Of a stretch of 64,000 nt of DNA, positions 1 to 10,667 are shown piece by piece; within the stretch, counting starts at the first letter, position 1, and the number at the start of each line of letters is the position of its first letter. The notes under the pieces are model-generated. The model did not search any database and was not told where the DNA came from. It saw only the letters and a list, made by a program, of their open reading frames with translations. The stretch spans positions 6,882,001 through 6,946,000 of the forward strand of contig JAHWDD010000001.1 of NCBI GenBank assembly GCA_023897205.1, given 5' to 3'. A program made the translations under genes and the position numbers. This DNA comes from Exophiala sp. HKRS030. Taxonomy: Eukaryota; Ascomycota; Eurotiomycetes; Chaetothyriales; Herpotrichiellaceae.

Positions 1-1
1 G

Positions 2-1444
2 AGGCTCAGGAGAACGCATGAGAAAGTGCTCGACCAGTATTATAATCAAGGACTGTCCTATTCAGAGCCAATCTCGACGTTGGCATATTCTCTGGCGTCC
101 GAGTTGGGACGAGAGGATAACGACCTTTTATGGATGGCAATCGTTGGTGTGACATCACTTGAACTGTCCGGATATACTTCCACTGGATTCGGGAAACCAT
201 CTTCGGATCCTTCAGAACTCGCTGGTGAAGCCCAAAAATCATGGCGGTCTAATCGTTCACGACAAACGTACGCCATACTGCGAGACGAAACTCGTCGTCT
301 TAACCCACCACCAAAGGATCAATCACCCTCAGTATCGCCAGCTTCAGGTGTAAATTCACCTAGTGATACATCAATCAGGCTCACTCCAGATCCTCGCTTC
401 CTCTTGCTCAGACACTGGTCATTATATGACAGTATGCTCCACTCACCATACCTTGCCTCTCGATTAAGGATCTGGAATGAGCATGGTGTAAAACGACTAC
501 ACAAACTACTGGCAAAGATGGGTGTCAGTCTGAACCAATGCAAGCAGACTTACACTCATATGGACATGGATCTCAAAAAGACCTTGCGAGAACGTCTGCT
601 GAAATATGCTCCTGTGTATGGACTCGACGATCTAGTCCCATCTGGTGCAGGTCGCTATACGTATGATCAAGAAGGATGGGGATTCATTCGGTCCTGGGGA
701 TGGAAAGCCCAGCTCTCCGCCTTTGACGTTGGTCTAATTTTAGGGGCAATTCTCGATGTCGGCACCTCGATCAACAGCAGCAATAATACTCTCTCAAGCT
801 CACATTCCTCACACTCGCAAGCAAATCAACACCTGTCACAACGTACAACCCAAGATAACTCATCAATTCCTGAGCGTTCTGCAACTCTGATTCCACGCTT
901 CTTCGCCGCTTACGATGCCTTAGCACCAAATCACCCAACTCAACTCCTAGCCTCAGTTCCACAAGCTCAACATCTCCTCCGAGCGATTCTCCGAACAGGT
1001 TCCTCACTCCTTGTTAAACATCAAATCCGACATCTTCGAGCTTTCCGAATGGGTGTAGTCAAAGATGGACCGGATCTTCCGCTCTTCGCCAGCTCACCTG
1101 GAGCGTTAGTCAAACTCGCGCTCTGGGTTGGTGAGGCCGTCGCAGTCAATGAACGCGAAAGAGACCGTGATCGAGATGAACCAAACGACCCGACCAAACC
1201 CTCAACCACGACTGTGACACCTCTTGTCCTAGCTGCATTGGATGAAGCGAGAGGGACATACGTCGTGGTCGGAACTGGTGGATCAGGACAGAGCAACCGT
1301 TTCGGCCTGGCATTTCAAGAAGTTGTTGAAGAAACGGATGCTCGAGTCAAGATCGACAGCTTCGACCACTCGATCGTCGAGGTTCGCAAAGAGGACCTCG
1401 CCGCGTTCCTCGAGGCATTGAGCTTGAAGGCTGTGGTCGGCTAA
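2..1444 (+). CDS. CDC45: CDC45 replication initiation factor, C-terminal part (5' truncated by window edge)
   Basis: The reading frame is open to the left edge and ends at TAA 1442-1444, giving about 480 residues; the family is usually 600-850 residues, so the N-terminal DHH-like part lies outside the window. CDC45 is the core subunit of the CMG helicase (Cdc45-MCM-GINS) that unwinds origins and travels with the replication fork in the nucleus. Family features visible here are the block FDVGLILGAILD, the stretch RFFAAYDAL, the segment FRMGVVKDGPDLPLF, and the C-terminal LALWVGEA followed by LAALDEARGTYVVVGT. A low-complexity Arg/Asp/Glu run (ERERDRDRDE) sits between the last two and looks like a surface loop. 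No intron is visible in this part. The first possible in-frame start codon in the window is a GTG at 26 and is not the real start. The family assignment is firm. Confidence 0.9.
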   Translation, partial: RLRRTHEKVLDQYYNQGLSYSEPISTLAYSLASELGREDNDLLWMAIVGVTSLELSGYTSTGFGKPSSDPSELAGEAQKSWRSNRSRQTYAILRDETRRLNPPPKDQSPSVSPASGVNSPSDTSIRLTPDPRFLLLRHWSLYDSMLHSPYLASRLRIWNEHGVKRLHKLLAKMGVSLNQCKQTYTHMDMDLKKTLRERLLKYAPVYGLDDLVPSGAGRYTYDQEGWGFIRSWGWKAQLSAFDVGLILGAILDVGTSINSSNNTLSSSHSSHSQANQHLSQRTTQDNSSIPERSATLIPRFFAAYDALAPNHPTQLLASVPQAQHLLRAILRTGSSLLVKHQIRHLRAFRMGVVKDGPDLPLFASSPGALVKLALWVGEAVAVNERERDRDRDEPNDPTKPSTTTVTPLVLAALDEARGTYVVVGTGGSGQSNRFGLAFQEVVEETDARVKIDSFDHSIVEVRKEDLAAFLEALSLKAVVG

Positions 1445-2097
1445 CGCAAGAGCTTCGGGTGAGGTAGGAAGAGCTGTTGTTGAAGTCTTGTTCAAGGTTC
1501 GAAAATCATATCTTGTCAAGATAAATTATACGAGTCATGACTAGGAGAAGTTCAAGAGTAATTCTTGGAAATGGTTCAAGCACATATCTGCATTAGTTAA
1601 CGTCAATGTCAAGCAACGGCGCTGGTCTTGGGTCCCTTTCTTCACGGTGTCAGGTTCACAGTGTCCCGGGGTTTGAATCGTGAGCCCTGCGGCACAAAGG
1701 GCATGATAACGCATTCGCCGGTATATAGGAGTTTGACTATGAGCAAATCAAATACACACGTCACTTCAAGTTCCATTGCGCCGTGCTGAACGAACGCTTA
1801 GTCCCCTTTTCTTTCTTTGACCTACAAGGCCAATACATGGGGTCTTCCGCAGTCATACGCGCGCACATTCGATGGAGATTAAGGTACTCCCTGACAATGG
1901 ATCTTAAATTATCCACAGCCTTAGAGCTGCTCATGCGAATTCTGGATCTACGGTCTACCTCCCGCTTTCCACCCATTCTCTTGCCTGCCCATTTCCCTCA
2001 TACTTGCCCTCTGACTCTTCGGCGTTCGGACCTCACTGGTCCGCGTCCGTGATCGGGTCCATCTCCGCCTCCATCTGTCTCTCCCCCATCTCCTCTC
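1445..2097. other. intergenic, no gene seen
   Basis: This gap lies between the tail of CDC45 and the tail of the polysaccharide deacetylase, which are convergent, so it should hold two 3' untranslated regions. I see no frame with coding character and no RNA gene. Confidence 0.5.
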
Positions 2098-2927
2098 TTA
2101 TCCCCCCTGGCCATTCCACCTTAGGACCTCGGAAACACTGCCCACTCTATAGCCAGCCGCCTTGATCCTGGGCAACACGCGCCGCAACATCTCGACAGTC
2201 CACTCGCGATCATGGCACACGATCACACCGCCTGGCCGCACACCCCGACAGACATGCCACGCGTTCAGCCAGGGCCACTTGATCTGTGCGTCGTGCGGGT
2301 AAATCGAGCCCAGCACGCACCGGTAGGAGAGTGTTGAGAGCAGCGACAGCATTGGCCGCGTGAAGATGCCGCTTGCGGGGCGGAAATACCGTGGTGGCTT
2401 GAGTGGTTTCGTGGCCAACGACGTGGAGGGGAGCACAGGGGGCTAGTCGTCTGATACGAGTCGTAAATCGCAGCGATACGCCGCTCCGTCTCGACGATCT
2501 CATGGCGTAAATCTTGCGCGCTGAGTCTGAACGACGGCGTGTCGTGTAGCGCGTGGTTGGCGAGTTCGTGGCCTTGCGCGAGTAGATGGTGCAGCGTGGC
2601 TTCGTGGCCGGGGATGTATGATCCGATCACGAAGAATGTCGCGTGGATGTTGTGAGCGGATAGGAGGGCCGCGATGGGCAGGGTTGAGGCGCTGGGTGTG
2701 TCGTCGATGGTTAGGGCGATTGTTCGAGGTGGAGGTGGAGGTGGAGTTGGTGGTTGATCTGGGCTTTTCCGTGGAGATGAGTGCCTGGGGATGTGGTATA
2801 GAACTTCTGGATGGAGATGGGATAGGAATCGGATGAGATATCCTGGCGGGAGGTAGATGTGGTAGAGGATGAAGAGGGCCGTTAGAGGGAGGATTAGGAG
2901 TGTGAGACTGAAGAGCGAGAGCGACAT
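2098..2927 (-). CDS. polysaccharide deacetylase (NodB-fold), frame broken at a G5 run
   Basis: This gene predicts a NodB-type deacetylase that removes acetyl groups from a glycan such as chitin. ATG is at 2927 and TAA at 2098. The N-terminus (MSLSLFSLTLLILPLTALF) is a hydrophobic signal anchor, followed by a Pro-rich spacer (PPTPPPPPP). The NodB motifs are TIALTIDDTPS (motif 1 with the Asp pair), ELANHALHD (motif 2 metal His), RYFRPASG (motif 3) and VIVCHDREWT (motif 5). The first two are in one frame and the last two in another. The switch maps to the G run at 2438-2442: one more G would give a continuous protein of about 276 residues. No GT-AG intron of sensible size restores frame without removing a conserved helix. 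This is either an assembly undercall or a recent frameshift; the family call is firm, intactness is not. Confidence 0.75.
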
Positions 2928-3984
2928 TTTTGGGATTGGTAGTAGAGTCCACGGTCGGGAGTTCGCTTCTTGTTGTCGGACACTACTCAGGAGCGTTCCA
3001 TCTGGACGCCTTTGATGATTGAAAAGGAGCACTTCATATGAGCTTGACTTCCTCCTCCCCGTCGTCGTCGTCGTCCACACGTTGAAGTCGTTCCGTGTAC
3101 AAAAAGCTTCGCTTTGCCCTATGCATGCCTGGCGTTCTGCCGACACTAACATAAACGTCGTTCAACAGAGTCAGGCACTCACTCTGTATCCCCTTGGGTG
3201 AAATATGAAGCCAATAGAAGTGCGACTCTCAGATTCAAGTTCCTTTGCTATACGCTTTTTTCTTGGTTCGAAAGCCGACAATACGACACTTGCAATGAGT
3301 ACTTTACTGGAAAATGAGCGTGGTTGATGGTCGCCACAACCAATGGCAAATAGAGAGTCTTAGCCGTATGGCGACAGTCCAGCCGTGCACCCGAGTCCCA
3401 ATTTCCAATTGTCAACTTACAGCTTGGCTGAGTGCTTTCCTACCATCAATAAATGTGTTTCTCTCTCTTCGTTCGATCCTAGGTCGAGATCACAAAGCCG
3501 ATGAACCAAACCGAACAACCGGGAAGGGGAAGGCTGAAAGTTGTGCCTTTGGTGAGACAATAACAATGTGCACGCAAAGGACCGTTCCGTTCCCATCCAA
3601 TGCGGGAACAAGGGCCGGTCCACTGATACAATCCCCTCGACTGCAGAAAAATCGCGAGGGCTGTGTAGGGCGTTGTCAAGACTCAAAAGTAACAAGCATT
3701 TTACCAAGTGCGGTCCCCGGGATGAAATGGGAATCTATGACAGAACGAAACCCCCGCACAAAGCGAACGGAGAGAGAGCGTGTGACACGTTCAGAAAAAC
3801 GAACAAACACCTTCTACACTTCTTTTGACTTCAGAAACACTTGGAGATAAATCAATAATGGTATCATATATCTATACGTATATATCTCTATCTCGTCACG
3901 CAGCTATCGCTCATCCATCGCATCAGGCTTGCGAAACAACTTTCATCAAAGGATTAGAAAGGACTCGAGCATTAACATGGCATT
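2928..3984. other. intergenic, no gene seen
   Basis: This 1.06-kb stretch is upstream of the deacetylase and downstream of the nitrate transporter. Short open frames on both strands have no start context or family motif. I see nothing else in it. Confidence 0.45.
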
Positions 3985-5636
3985 TTAGTTGCCACCAATT
4001 TGACCTTTTGGAATTGGACGAATCCAGCTGACGGCAATGTTCAAACCGATGATCATAACACCAGAAATCCAGAAGCTCTCGGCATAATTGGTGCCGTGGT
4101 ATCGGAACAAGATGGCGAAGACCACACCTCCGAGATTGCCAGTGGCACCGGTGATACCGGAGAGAATACCATTGGCGTGAGGGTGGACGTGAGGTACGAG
4201 GGCGAAGTTGGCACCGTTGCCGGCTTCGAGGAAGACAGCCATACCGGCAATCAAACCGAAAAGTGTGGCTTCTTCGTGAGGGTCGGTCTGGCCAATGGCG
4301 ACAAGGAATGCACCGCTGATGATTCCGACGAAGAGGATCCATGCTTTCTTGGCCCATAGGTTCTTGGTCACATAGCGGTAGATCAGATCACCGACGACAC
4401 CTCCCAAGGGACGGGTGACAATGTTCAAAAGACCGAACATGGCTGCCCATCGACCAGATCCCGTTTGGCCGAGGTGAGGGAAGTTCTTGAGGTAGTAGGC
4501 GCCGAGGTATGAGTTGATGGCGAGTTCACCACCGAAGGAGCAGAAGTATGTGGCACCATGGAACAGAGTTTGCAACGAGAGGAAGACCTTCATGCCTTCT
4601 TTGAATGTTGGCTTCATGATGACTTCTCCCTTTGCAATCTCCAGCATTTGACCTTCGGACATATTGGCTTCGCGGTTGTGGGTGACTGGTGGTGCTGGCT
4701 TCTCGCCCTTCTCTTCATCTACTCTGGGAGTTGAGACGCCTGAGTTTGATCGTTGATCATCTTCCATGACGACACCCTTGGAATCGGTGATGGTGGTGAC
4801 GCCGTGGGCCGAGAGCAGTTGTGCGGTGTGGAGATGTCGCTCGCTCCATTTGCCGGTAGGAGTATCGGGGCACAAGAACATCATTCCTAGTGCAGTCGAC
4901 ACAATCAGGATGAATGGCACGATGAATGCCACTCTCCACGCGACGTGAGGTGTAAGTCCTCGATCATGGACGAGGGCTGTGGTAATCAGTCAGCACCTTC
5001 ATCAACCGGTAATTGTGAATTCAGCTACTCACAATTGAAGATAACTGGCATCAAGAAATATGTGATACCGCCTCCAGAGTTACCCCAGCCTCCAATCAGG
5101 GCATTGGATGTACCGACAACATTCTTGTCACTTGATACAGAGTCAGCTATCTTCTGTGCGGGGTCGATGAGAGGAATGACTTACAAGAATGCAGTGGACC
5201 AGACCTGGCAGGGCACGAAGGAACCACCGAGAATGCCAACGAAGAAACGAATGGTGATCAACGCTCCAACGCTGTTTGCTGTTCCAGAGAGAGCGGTTGG
5301 GATGGATCCGAGGAGGAGTACACCGATAAAAGTCCATCGAGCACCAAATCTGTCACAGCAGGGTCCGGCAATGAATCGAACAAGAAGTGTTGCTGTAAGA
5401 GCGGCGATGTTGGAGTTTGCAACATCGACCGTGGACATGTGCAGATCCTTTTTGATGGTGACGCTCAACAGTGGTGGGAAAGCATACCACGACCAGAAGG
5501 CGATGAAGAAACCGAACCATGAGAAGAAGAATACTCGTCCATACATGTCAACAACATTGAAGACAGGGATGGAGCGGGCCTTGTGGTTGATGGGGTTGAC
5601 CTCTGGCGCTTGCCATAGTACCTTTGGGTTGAACAT
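3985..5636 (-). CDS. nrtA: nitrate transporter, NNP family of the MFS (CrnA/NrtA type)
   Basis: This is a plasma-membrane nitrate/proton symporter of the nitrate-nitrite porter family, feeding nitrate assimilation. Three exons are inferred: 5636-5185, 5130-5033 and 4976-3985 (GTAAGT and GTGAGT donors), encoding 513 residues, close to the usual ~500. The first exon gives the conserved start [15 protein letters not shown] and TM segments including [20 protein letters not shown]. Splicing creates the family signature F-D-K-N-V-V-G-T followed by [16 protein letters not shown], then [15 protein letters not shown]. The long hydrophilic loop with HDxR-like and Glu/Lys-rich residues (about 240-300) matches the cytoplasmic loop of fungal members. 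No nitrate or nitrite reductase gene is next to it, unlike the clustered arrangement in many moulds. Two NirA-type and two GATA sites lie upstream of the start, so nitrate induction and nitrogen repression are likely. Confidence 0.92.
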
Positions 5637-5904
5637 GGTGACGGCCTATGTCAGTGTCGTTTTCCTTGAATACTTCAGAGTGGTGATGTTCAAGGTGGTG
5701 TCAATATGCAATTGAGGATGTAAGATTCAAGAACAAAGAGGTTGGTTGATTCCGTTGCACAAGGTGGATGGCGCTGGAGAAGACAAGACAACATTCATCA
5801 TCTTCTCGTGAAACCTTGGTGGATATATATGCCATCTTGTGTTCAGATGTCATGGTTGAGGCCAGCAGCCACTTCTGGATGGTGTCCCACCCCAAAAGGA
5901 TCGG

Positions 5905-5910
5905 TTATCA
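5905..5910 (-). promoter_or_regulatory. GATA (AreA-type) site upstream of nitrate transporter
   Basis: TTATCA on the plus strand reads TGATAA on the minus strand and fits HGATAR, the AreA/NIT2 consensus. It is about 270 bp upstream of the transporter start. The motif is short, so support comes mainly from its position near the NirA-type sites. Confidence 0.35.
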
Positions 5911-6026
5911 GTGCCAAGCATTTGAATCGAAGTGACACAGCGAAACCAAGATCGAAAATCACTTTCCGGATCTTTTTCTCCGCGCATCCTCCAGTTTGGG
6001 GCTTTGATTAATGAATTGCTTTGACC

Positions 6027-6032
6027 TGATAG
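6027..6032 (+). promoter_or_regulatory. GATA (AreA-type) site upstream of nitrate transporter
   Basis: TGATAG matches HGATAR and lies 38 bp from the nearer NirA-type site, about 390 bp upstream of the transporter start. Paired GATA and NirA sites are typical of fungal nitrate genes. Confidence 0.4.
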
Positions 6033-6069
6033 GTCGAAGCCCACGCTGATCCTCCCTTGGGAGGTTCGT

Positions 6070-6077
6070 CTCCGCGG
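6070..6077 (+). promoter_or_regulatory. NirA-type site CTCCGCGG
   Basis: CTCCGCGG is an exact match to the NirA consensus CTCCGHGG known from Aspergillus nitrate genes. It lies about 434 bp upstream of the transporter start, inside a long gene-free stretch. Confidence 0.55.
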
Positions 6078-6109
6078 TTTGGCACGACAAGCGGCTACTT
6101 TTCGATCTG

Positions 6110-6117
6110 CCACGGAG
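6110..6117 (-). promoter_or_regulatory. NirA-type site CTCCGTGG
   Basis: CCACGGAG on the plus strand reads CTCCGTGG on the minus strand, a second exact match to CTCCGHGG, only 32 bp beyond the first. Two exact matches this close are unlikely to be chance. Confidence 0.55.
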
Positions 6118-7933
6118 ATGGATTGTGGAAATGGACTTTGCCTTACCATATTAAACACATCCGATGTCTTTCACATGTCGGTCATTTGAAATTCTAGATT
6201 CATTGCTTGTTCTATTTTGGCCTTGCTGATACAGCACGCCATGCTCTCGAACGTTTTGGAGCTTGAGGGAGCAAAGCGATGAAGGATCCGGAGCTTCATC
6301 ATCATTCTTTGGTCGCTGGCACTAAGGACGTCACGTAGAGTTTCGAGTGACAAGACCCGTGGCGCATCATCATGGCTGCATGGTCTCAACTTTTCGAGAC
6401 CTGAGCGTCGATATTCGCAGAGCTAGAAAGTGCTGATCAACAAGACTAAGGAGCGCCAAGTCTATTTATGTGCAGAGTAAACCTCTGAGAAGGCATAGCT
6501 TGAAGATAGCGATGAAAGACGGGGAACAGATCGTGGGAGACGATTGAAGATCCAATTGCAATGATGGGTCGTGGATGCGACGGTTAGGTTCTAGGGTCAG
6601 CGAGGTTAGGCTGGGCAGGCTGAGAGGTCATGGTGGTGGAGGTTGAGAGATAAGGGCATCGAGATGGCATGGGAGGTGGCATGGAGGATGTTGGGATTGA
6701 AAGGCTGAAGTCTATTTGCCAAGGCTTCCGAAGTGGGTCCACAGATACGGAACAAAGATAAGCAAACTGATACCGCGACCCTTCGACCCATCAATGGATC
6801 CGTCAGCCACAACGACACTCTTGTTGATAAGATATACTTATGGGCCTGCTTCTCCGAGGATTTCTGATCTTCTGCTGTGACGGCTCTCGACTACACTGAC
6901 TGCGCTGGCCGCATTTCTCCTGCACATTGGGTGATCGGATCCTTTCTGCGGTAATGGGTGAGCGACGCCGCTTTGGCTACGTGATTTTTCATGAGTTTAT
7001 TCCGACTGTCATCCAAGCCTGCCTGGATCGACCTCTGCGTTTTTTGGATAACGACCTAGGCAGGAGGCGTCGCTCTACACCAGTGCGATCATCATGGCAT
7101 GCACCACAACAAGACTTTTATAAAACGCAACTCCTTGCCCTCAGCTTGACCGAATACTAACCAACGCTATAGCTCTTCCATGTTTTTCCCCTTGCTATGT
7201 AAGCCCATTCACGAATGTCTCCGCCTTCAAGTAGAAGGTCCTGCAGACGTCGAACGCTTTTGGAGAAGTCTAGAACATGATTTAAAAAGCGAAGGTCGAG
7301 TCAGTTAGTCAGCGTTAGCGGTGCTATATGCAATGGCAACAACAAGCAGGCCGAGGATTGGAGGAGTGCCCTTGGGGCCTGATCTTGTACGATTCGGATT
7401 AAGATTAAAAGACCTTCAAGTCCAGGGCCAAGTACGCATACAACTTAGTATTTGTCGAGGACATAAACAGACCTTGGGAACTTGCCACGATCGCATACTT
7501 TGGTCGTTAAAAAGACTAGTTCGGAAGTGAGTTTGTCATCATGGAAGAATGTATGGAAGATAAATCTTTCTCCTCTAGTAGCAAATTGTGCCCAGTTCTA
7601 TCAAATAAAGAGGTTCCTAGATTCCATAGTCAAATGGATAGTGAGCGTCCCGGTGTCGTCTTCTCCCACTGCCGACCGCTCACTCCATCGGTGGCTTAAT
7701 GGCGCCGTGAGCCGATTGGATGACTGTGAGGTTCTGACCTAGTGAGAATTGTCTCTAGTATTGATTATTCTTGTCTCTAATTGAAAGATAAGATAGGCAA
7801 GCTATGGACCTCAGGAAAACCCTCAACGCTGTGACCAATGACCACTCAGAGTGCAAGAGCACTGAAAAGACCTTCGGCCGGGCCTGACTTGAGGAGGCCT
7901 ATATACCAGCAAGACAAGCGTTACAAGTGTTAG

Positions 7934-8350
7934 TGTGTGGGTTGCGAGTTTGCCCTAGGCTTTCCCACCCAAGGAGCCTTGGATCAACGCGAGCGTGAAG
8001 TCCACAGAGAACTCATACAGAAGAGAAAGGGTAATCACCCTCTCCTCTGCCCATTGGCTAGCTGTCACCGAAGCATCGGCACGACTTTCACTCGATTCCA
8101 GAGTCTCTTGCATCATATCCACACCGACCGCTACTCACAGGTGTTACAGCAACCTGTAGAGTACGAAGGCGATGACGCCATCAGATATCTGCAATGCAAA
8201 ATTCGACGATTCAATACTGGCATCCAATCGCAGGCGAAGGGAATGGAACGACTATGGGCTCTCCTTAGAGCATCGACGTCCATGGCGTATCGGGATTCTG
8301 AGGCAAGCGATCCCTCGACGAGTGGCCTGGTCTGGAGGATGAATTCTTAG
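7934..8350 (+). pseudogene. fragment of a C2H2 zinc-finger-like protein
   Basis: This open stretch has no ATG. It begins right after a TAG that could be an intron acceptor (TGTTAG then TGTGTGG) and ends at TAG 8348-8350. Its start, CVGCEF followed by GALDQREREVH, resembles one C2H2 finger. A second unit, CPLASCHRSIGTTFTRF followed by LLHHIH, resembles another fungal-type finger with a longer loop. The rest, about 90 residues, has no feature I recognise. It may be the last exon of a gene whose upstream exons I could not trace, or a decayed copy. The gene-poor, pseudogene-bearing surroundings favour decay. A real downstream exon beyond 8350 is not excluded. Confidence 0.3.
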
Positions 8351-9525
8351 AACGGTGGGGAACCAGATCTCGCAGCATATAGACAAGTGAAGACCAAGAT
8401 TGCTGAAGTCCCATTGTTCGCGCAAAGTGATCAAAGATATGCCTCTCTCGTCCCACTAATGACTCGGTGACGGTACCAGAAAGTCGAAGCGTCTGTCTTC
8501 TCTACCGTGGCGGTCGATTTCACTTGGCTTTTCATGACTGACGCGATCTGAACTCTGTTTTCCGTTGGCCGTACTCAGAGTCCTCCAGCTATGCCGTAAG
8601 CCATCACATCTGCGACCATCGTATGAATCCCGACCTATTTCGTGCGTTCTTCCGAGTCCTGTTCTTTCCTCTCGTTTGCGTTGAGTGACCGGGAGCAGCT
8701 GCTGCGCCTGAGGGTAGTCTCCCCTGCTTGACAGAAAAACCTCTGTAGCGCAGTCTTGAGGAGATAAGTCCATCGCCAGACAGTGAGTTCTCTCCGGTTG
8801 ACCGACTGCTTTCATTAATGTTGTTGTTCTGAAGACCGTACCATCTGTTTTGCTGTTGCTACTGGACAATGTGACAATACACCTCAATCAGATGTGCCGC
8901 TTCGATACGCCAGTAATCAACAGACTTGATTGAAAGGCGACGCTCTGCAGCAGGCTCTAGTAGACGGATCTGATGGTCCCAGTCAGCTGCTTGGGTTCTC
9001 CTGTATTTCAAGAGACAAGGATTTAAGCACGGTCAGGCTAAACATAGGGAGTCGAGGACTCAGGGTGCTGGAAACTCCAGATCCGATCGGGTTTGCTATT
9101 TCCGAGCCTGTTCAATTCTTCGAAGTTGGGGATTGGTGGGTGCTGGGAGAGGGAGATCGATCAAGTAGCCGGTGTCGCCTCATTTTGCTTGAAACGCTAG
9201 GGAGAACACCTTTCATCCTCAAGTTGCAGGAGTACCTACAACAAAAGCAAACATCAGGTTCGCTCAACCTGCCAGAAATATTCATAGCTACGCGTCCAGA
9301 CTTGCAGGGGTTGTTTAAGGTGCTTTGATAGCCTAAAATATTCTGTGCCAATTCCTCCGTGACCATTGAAAAGGAGAACTAACCACAATAGGCTCGAGAT
9401 TGCTCTGCCCAGGAAGAAGGGCATCTTCCAGCCCCATGTAAAGTAGAGTGGAGAGACCAGAAGCGAAGTTTCTTCCATCTTCTCTTCAGACGAGTACCCA
9501 GCCAACTTTCAAGATAGACTCGCAG
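8351..9525. other. no convincing gene; one unexplained open stretch
   Basis: An open frame at about 8930-9328 (plus) encodes 132 residues, including FFEVGDWWVLGEGDR and LPEIFIATRPDLQGL, but it has no ATG and I recognise no family. It could be a relic exon. The rest of the stretch shows nothing. Confidence 0.3.
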
Positions 9526-10340
9526 ATGGCCACAGCGCAAGAAGAACTAAAGCAAGCCGTTGAGCTTTCTAAGATTGCCGAGGATCTCCTCTGCCTTGAC
9601 CAGGCTTTCAAGCAGTCCAAATGTGTTTTCCTTGACACACCACGACGAAAGGTGTTCCGCTATGGAAACATTATTGTGAAATACGGGCTCGATATAAATC
9701 AAGTCGAGGCGAGGACTCTTCGATACGTGGCAGAGACGACCGGCGTCCCTGTCCCACGAGTATATCGTGACTGCGTTCATTCCGATGGAACTACAGTTAT
9801 TGCTATGGAATTTGTTAACGGCAGAGTCTTGTCGGAACTATAGCCGGACCTGTCTAACGATGACAAGATGCAACTTGTTGGACAGCTTAATGAAATTCTG
9901 AAGGAGCTGCGCCGCCATCGAAACAATACTATCGGAGGTATCCTGAACACCCCTGCAGTGGACGCTCGTATGCTCAGGTACAAGGGCGGCCCATTTCACA
10001 CCGAGGACCAGTTTAACGAGTTTCTACGATCTGACCTAATATCGGTAGCCCGAAGATATATCGCACAGCGTTAGAAGCAAATATGCGTAATACTCACGCT
10101 ATCGTCCTTTCTCACGGCGACATCAATCCACGAAACATTATAGTTAATAATTGTCAGATCATGGCTATTATTGACTGGGAATATGCGGGATGGTATCCAG
10201 AATACTGGGACTTTGTGAAGTTCTTCAACGCATTGGATCCTTCACTGGACTGGTCCGACTATGCCAGTGAAATTTTCCCTGAGACCTACCCACAAGAATT
10301 GCTGACCGACAAATTTCTCGGCTCGTTCCTCGCCCACTAA
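9526..10340 (+). pseudogene. APH/choline-kinase-family phosphotransferase, disrupted
   Basis: This is a fungal member of the APH phosphotransferase family (PF01636 type); such fungal copies have no known substrate and are not evidence of antibiotic resistance. The likely start is ATG 9526. Visible parts are the N-lobe (VFRYGNIIVKYG with the ATP-binding Lys, then EARTLRYVAETTGVPVPRVY), the hinge region VIAMEFVNGRVLSEL, the catalytic loop LSHGDINPRNIIV and the metal-binding IIDWEYAGWYPEYWD. An in-frame TAG at 9841-9843 replaces the codon where the family has Trp (TGG to TAG). Frame then shifts by one missing base; the CCC run at 10049-10051 is the site that best restores the family pattern (Pro-Lys-x-Tyr before the catalytic loop). 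Full length would be about 271 residues. The stop points to real inactivation, whereas the shift may be a sequencing undercall. Confidence 0.7.
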
Positions 10341-10418
10341 GTTCAGGCAGTCTGCGAGGTATCATGGCTGTGGCCCCAATTCATTCATTGGAGGTACTAG
10401 ATACAAGAATTCTTGGTT

Positions 10419-10667
10419 TCAACTATTGAGAACATGGTTCATGCTTATGATGGCAGTAGATTGAGCAGCTGCAGTTATCCAAGCCTTGTCGGTCAGTCTT
10501 TGCAGTCCCTCCTTCACGAAGTTGTGACAGTTCCAGCCACCACCGCTGCCGAGTGGAGTGTTGTATAAAACTCCTCCGATCTGTGCCTTAGTTTTGTTAT
10601 CGATATCCGCCACGTGGATGACCCTGAGCAATCTGGTACTTGTGGTCGCTGAAGTGTTCTCATCCAT
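10419..10667 (-). CDS. small hypothetical protein or fragment with a WNCHNFV motif
   Basis: The frame runs from ATG 10667 to a stop at 10419, 82 residues. The segment GGGWNCHNFVKEGLQRL resembles the C-terminal 'W-x-C-x-x-W/F-V' block of fungal proteins with a papain/NlpC-like Cys motif, which are normally longer. It therefore looks like the last exon or the remnant of a larger gene. No upstream exon with matching frame was found. It lies tail to tail with the disrupted APH-like gene, in a relic-rich stretch. I cannot assign a function. Confidence 0.3.
   Translation of the reverse strand: MDENTSATTSTRLLRVIHVADIDNKTKAQIGGVLYNTPLGSGGGWNCHNFVKEGLQRLTDKAWITAAAQSTAIISMNHVLNS

Larger units (their letters stand above)
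5637..7930. other. gene-poor stretch upstream of the nitrate transporter
   Basis: Apart from the promoter sites near 5.9-6.1 kb I find no convincing coding region in about 2.3 kb. The open frames are short and lack family motifs or matching splice frames. The last part (about 7.2-7.9 kb) may be the upstream end of the zinc-finger-like relic that follows. Confidence 0.4.

Noticed and set aside
1640..1720. tRNA-like GGTTTGAATC stretch
   Set aside because: No acceptor stem or anticodon arm can be folded around it.
2411..2510. An intron in the deacetylase instead of a frameshift
   Set aside because: The candidate donor/acceptor pairs give 37- or 52-nt introns in the wrong frame, or a 44-nt one with a poor donor that deletes a conserved helix.
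2500..2952. 150-residue Pro/Ser/Thr-rich frame on the minus strand
   Set aside because: Shadow of the deacetylase gene in another phase; the deacetylase motifs are in the other frames.
3314..3850. 178-residue plus-strand frame between the deacetylase and the nitrate transporter
   Set aside because: No domain motif, irregular composition, and an overlapping frame of similar quality.
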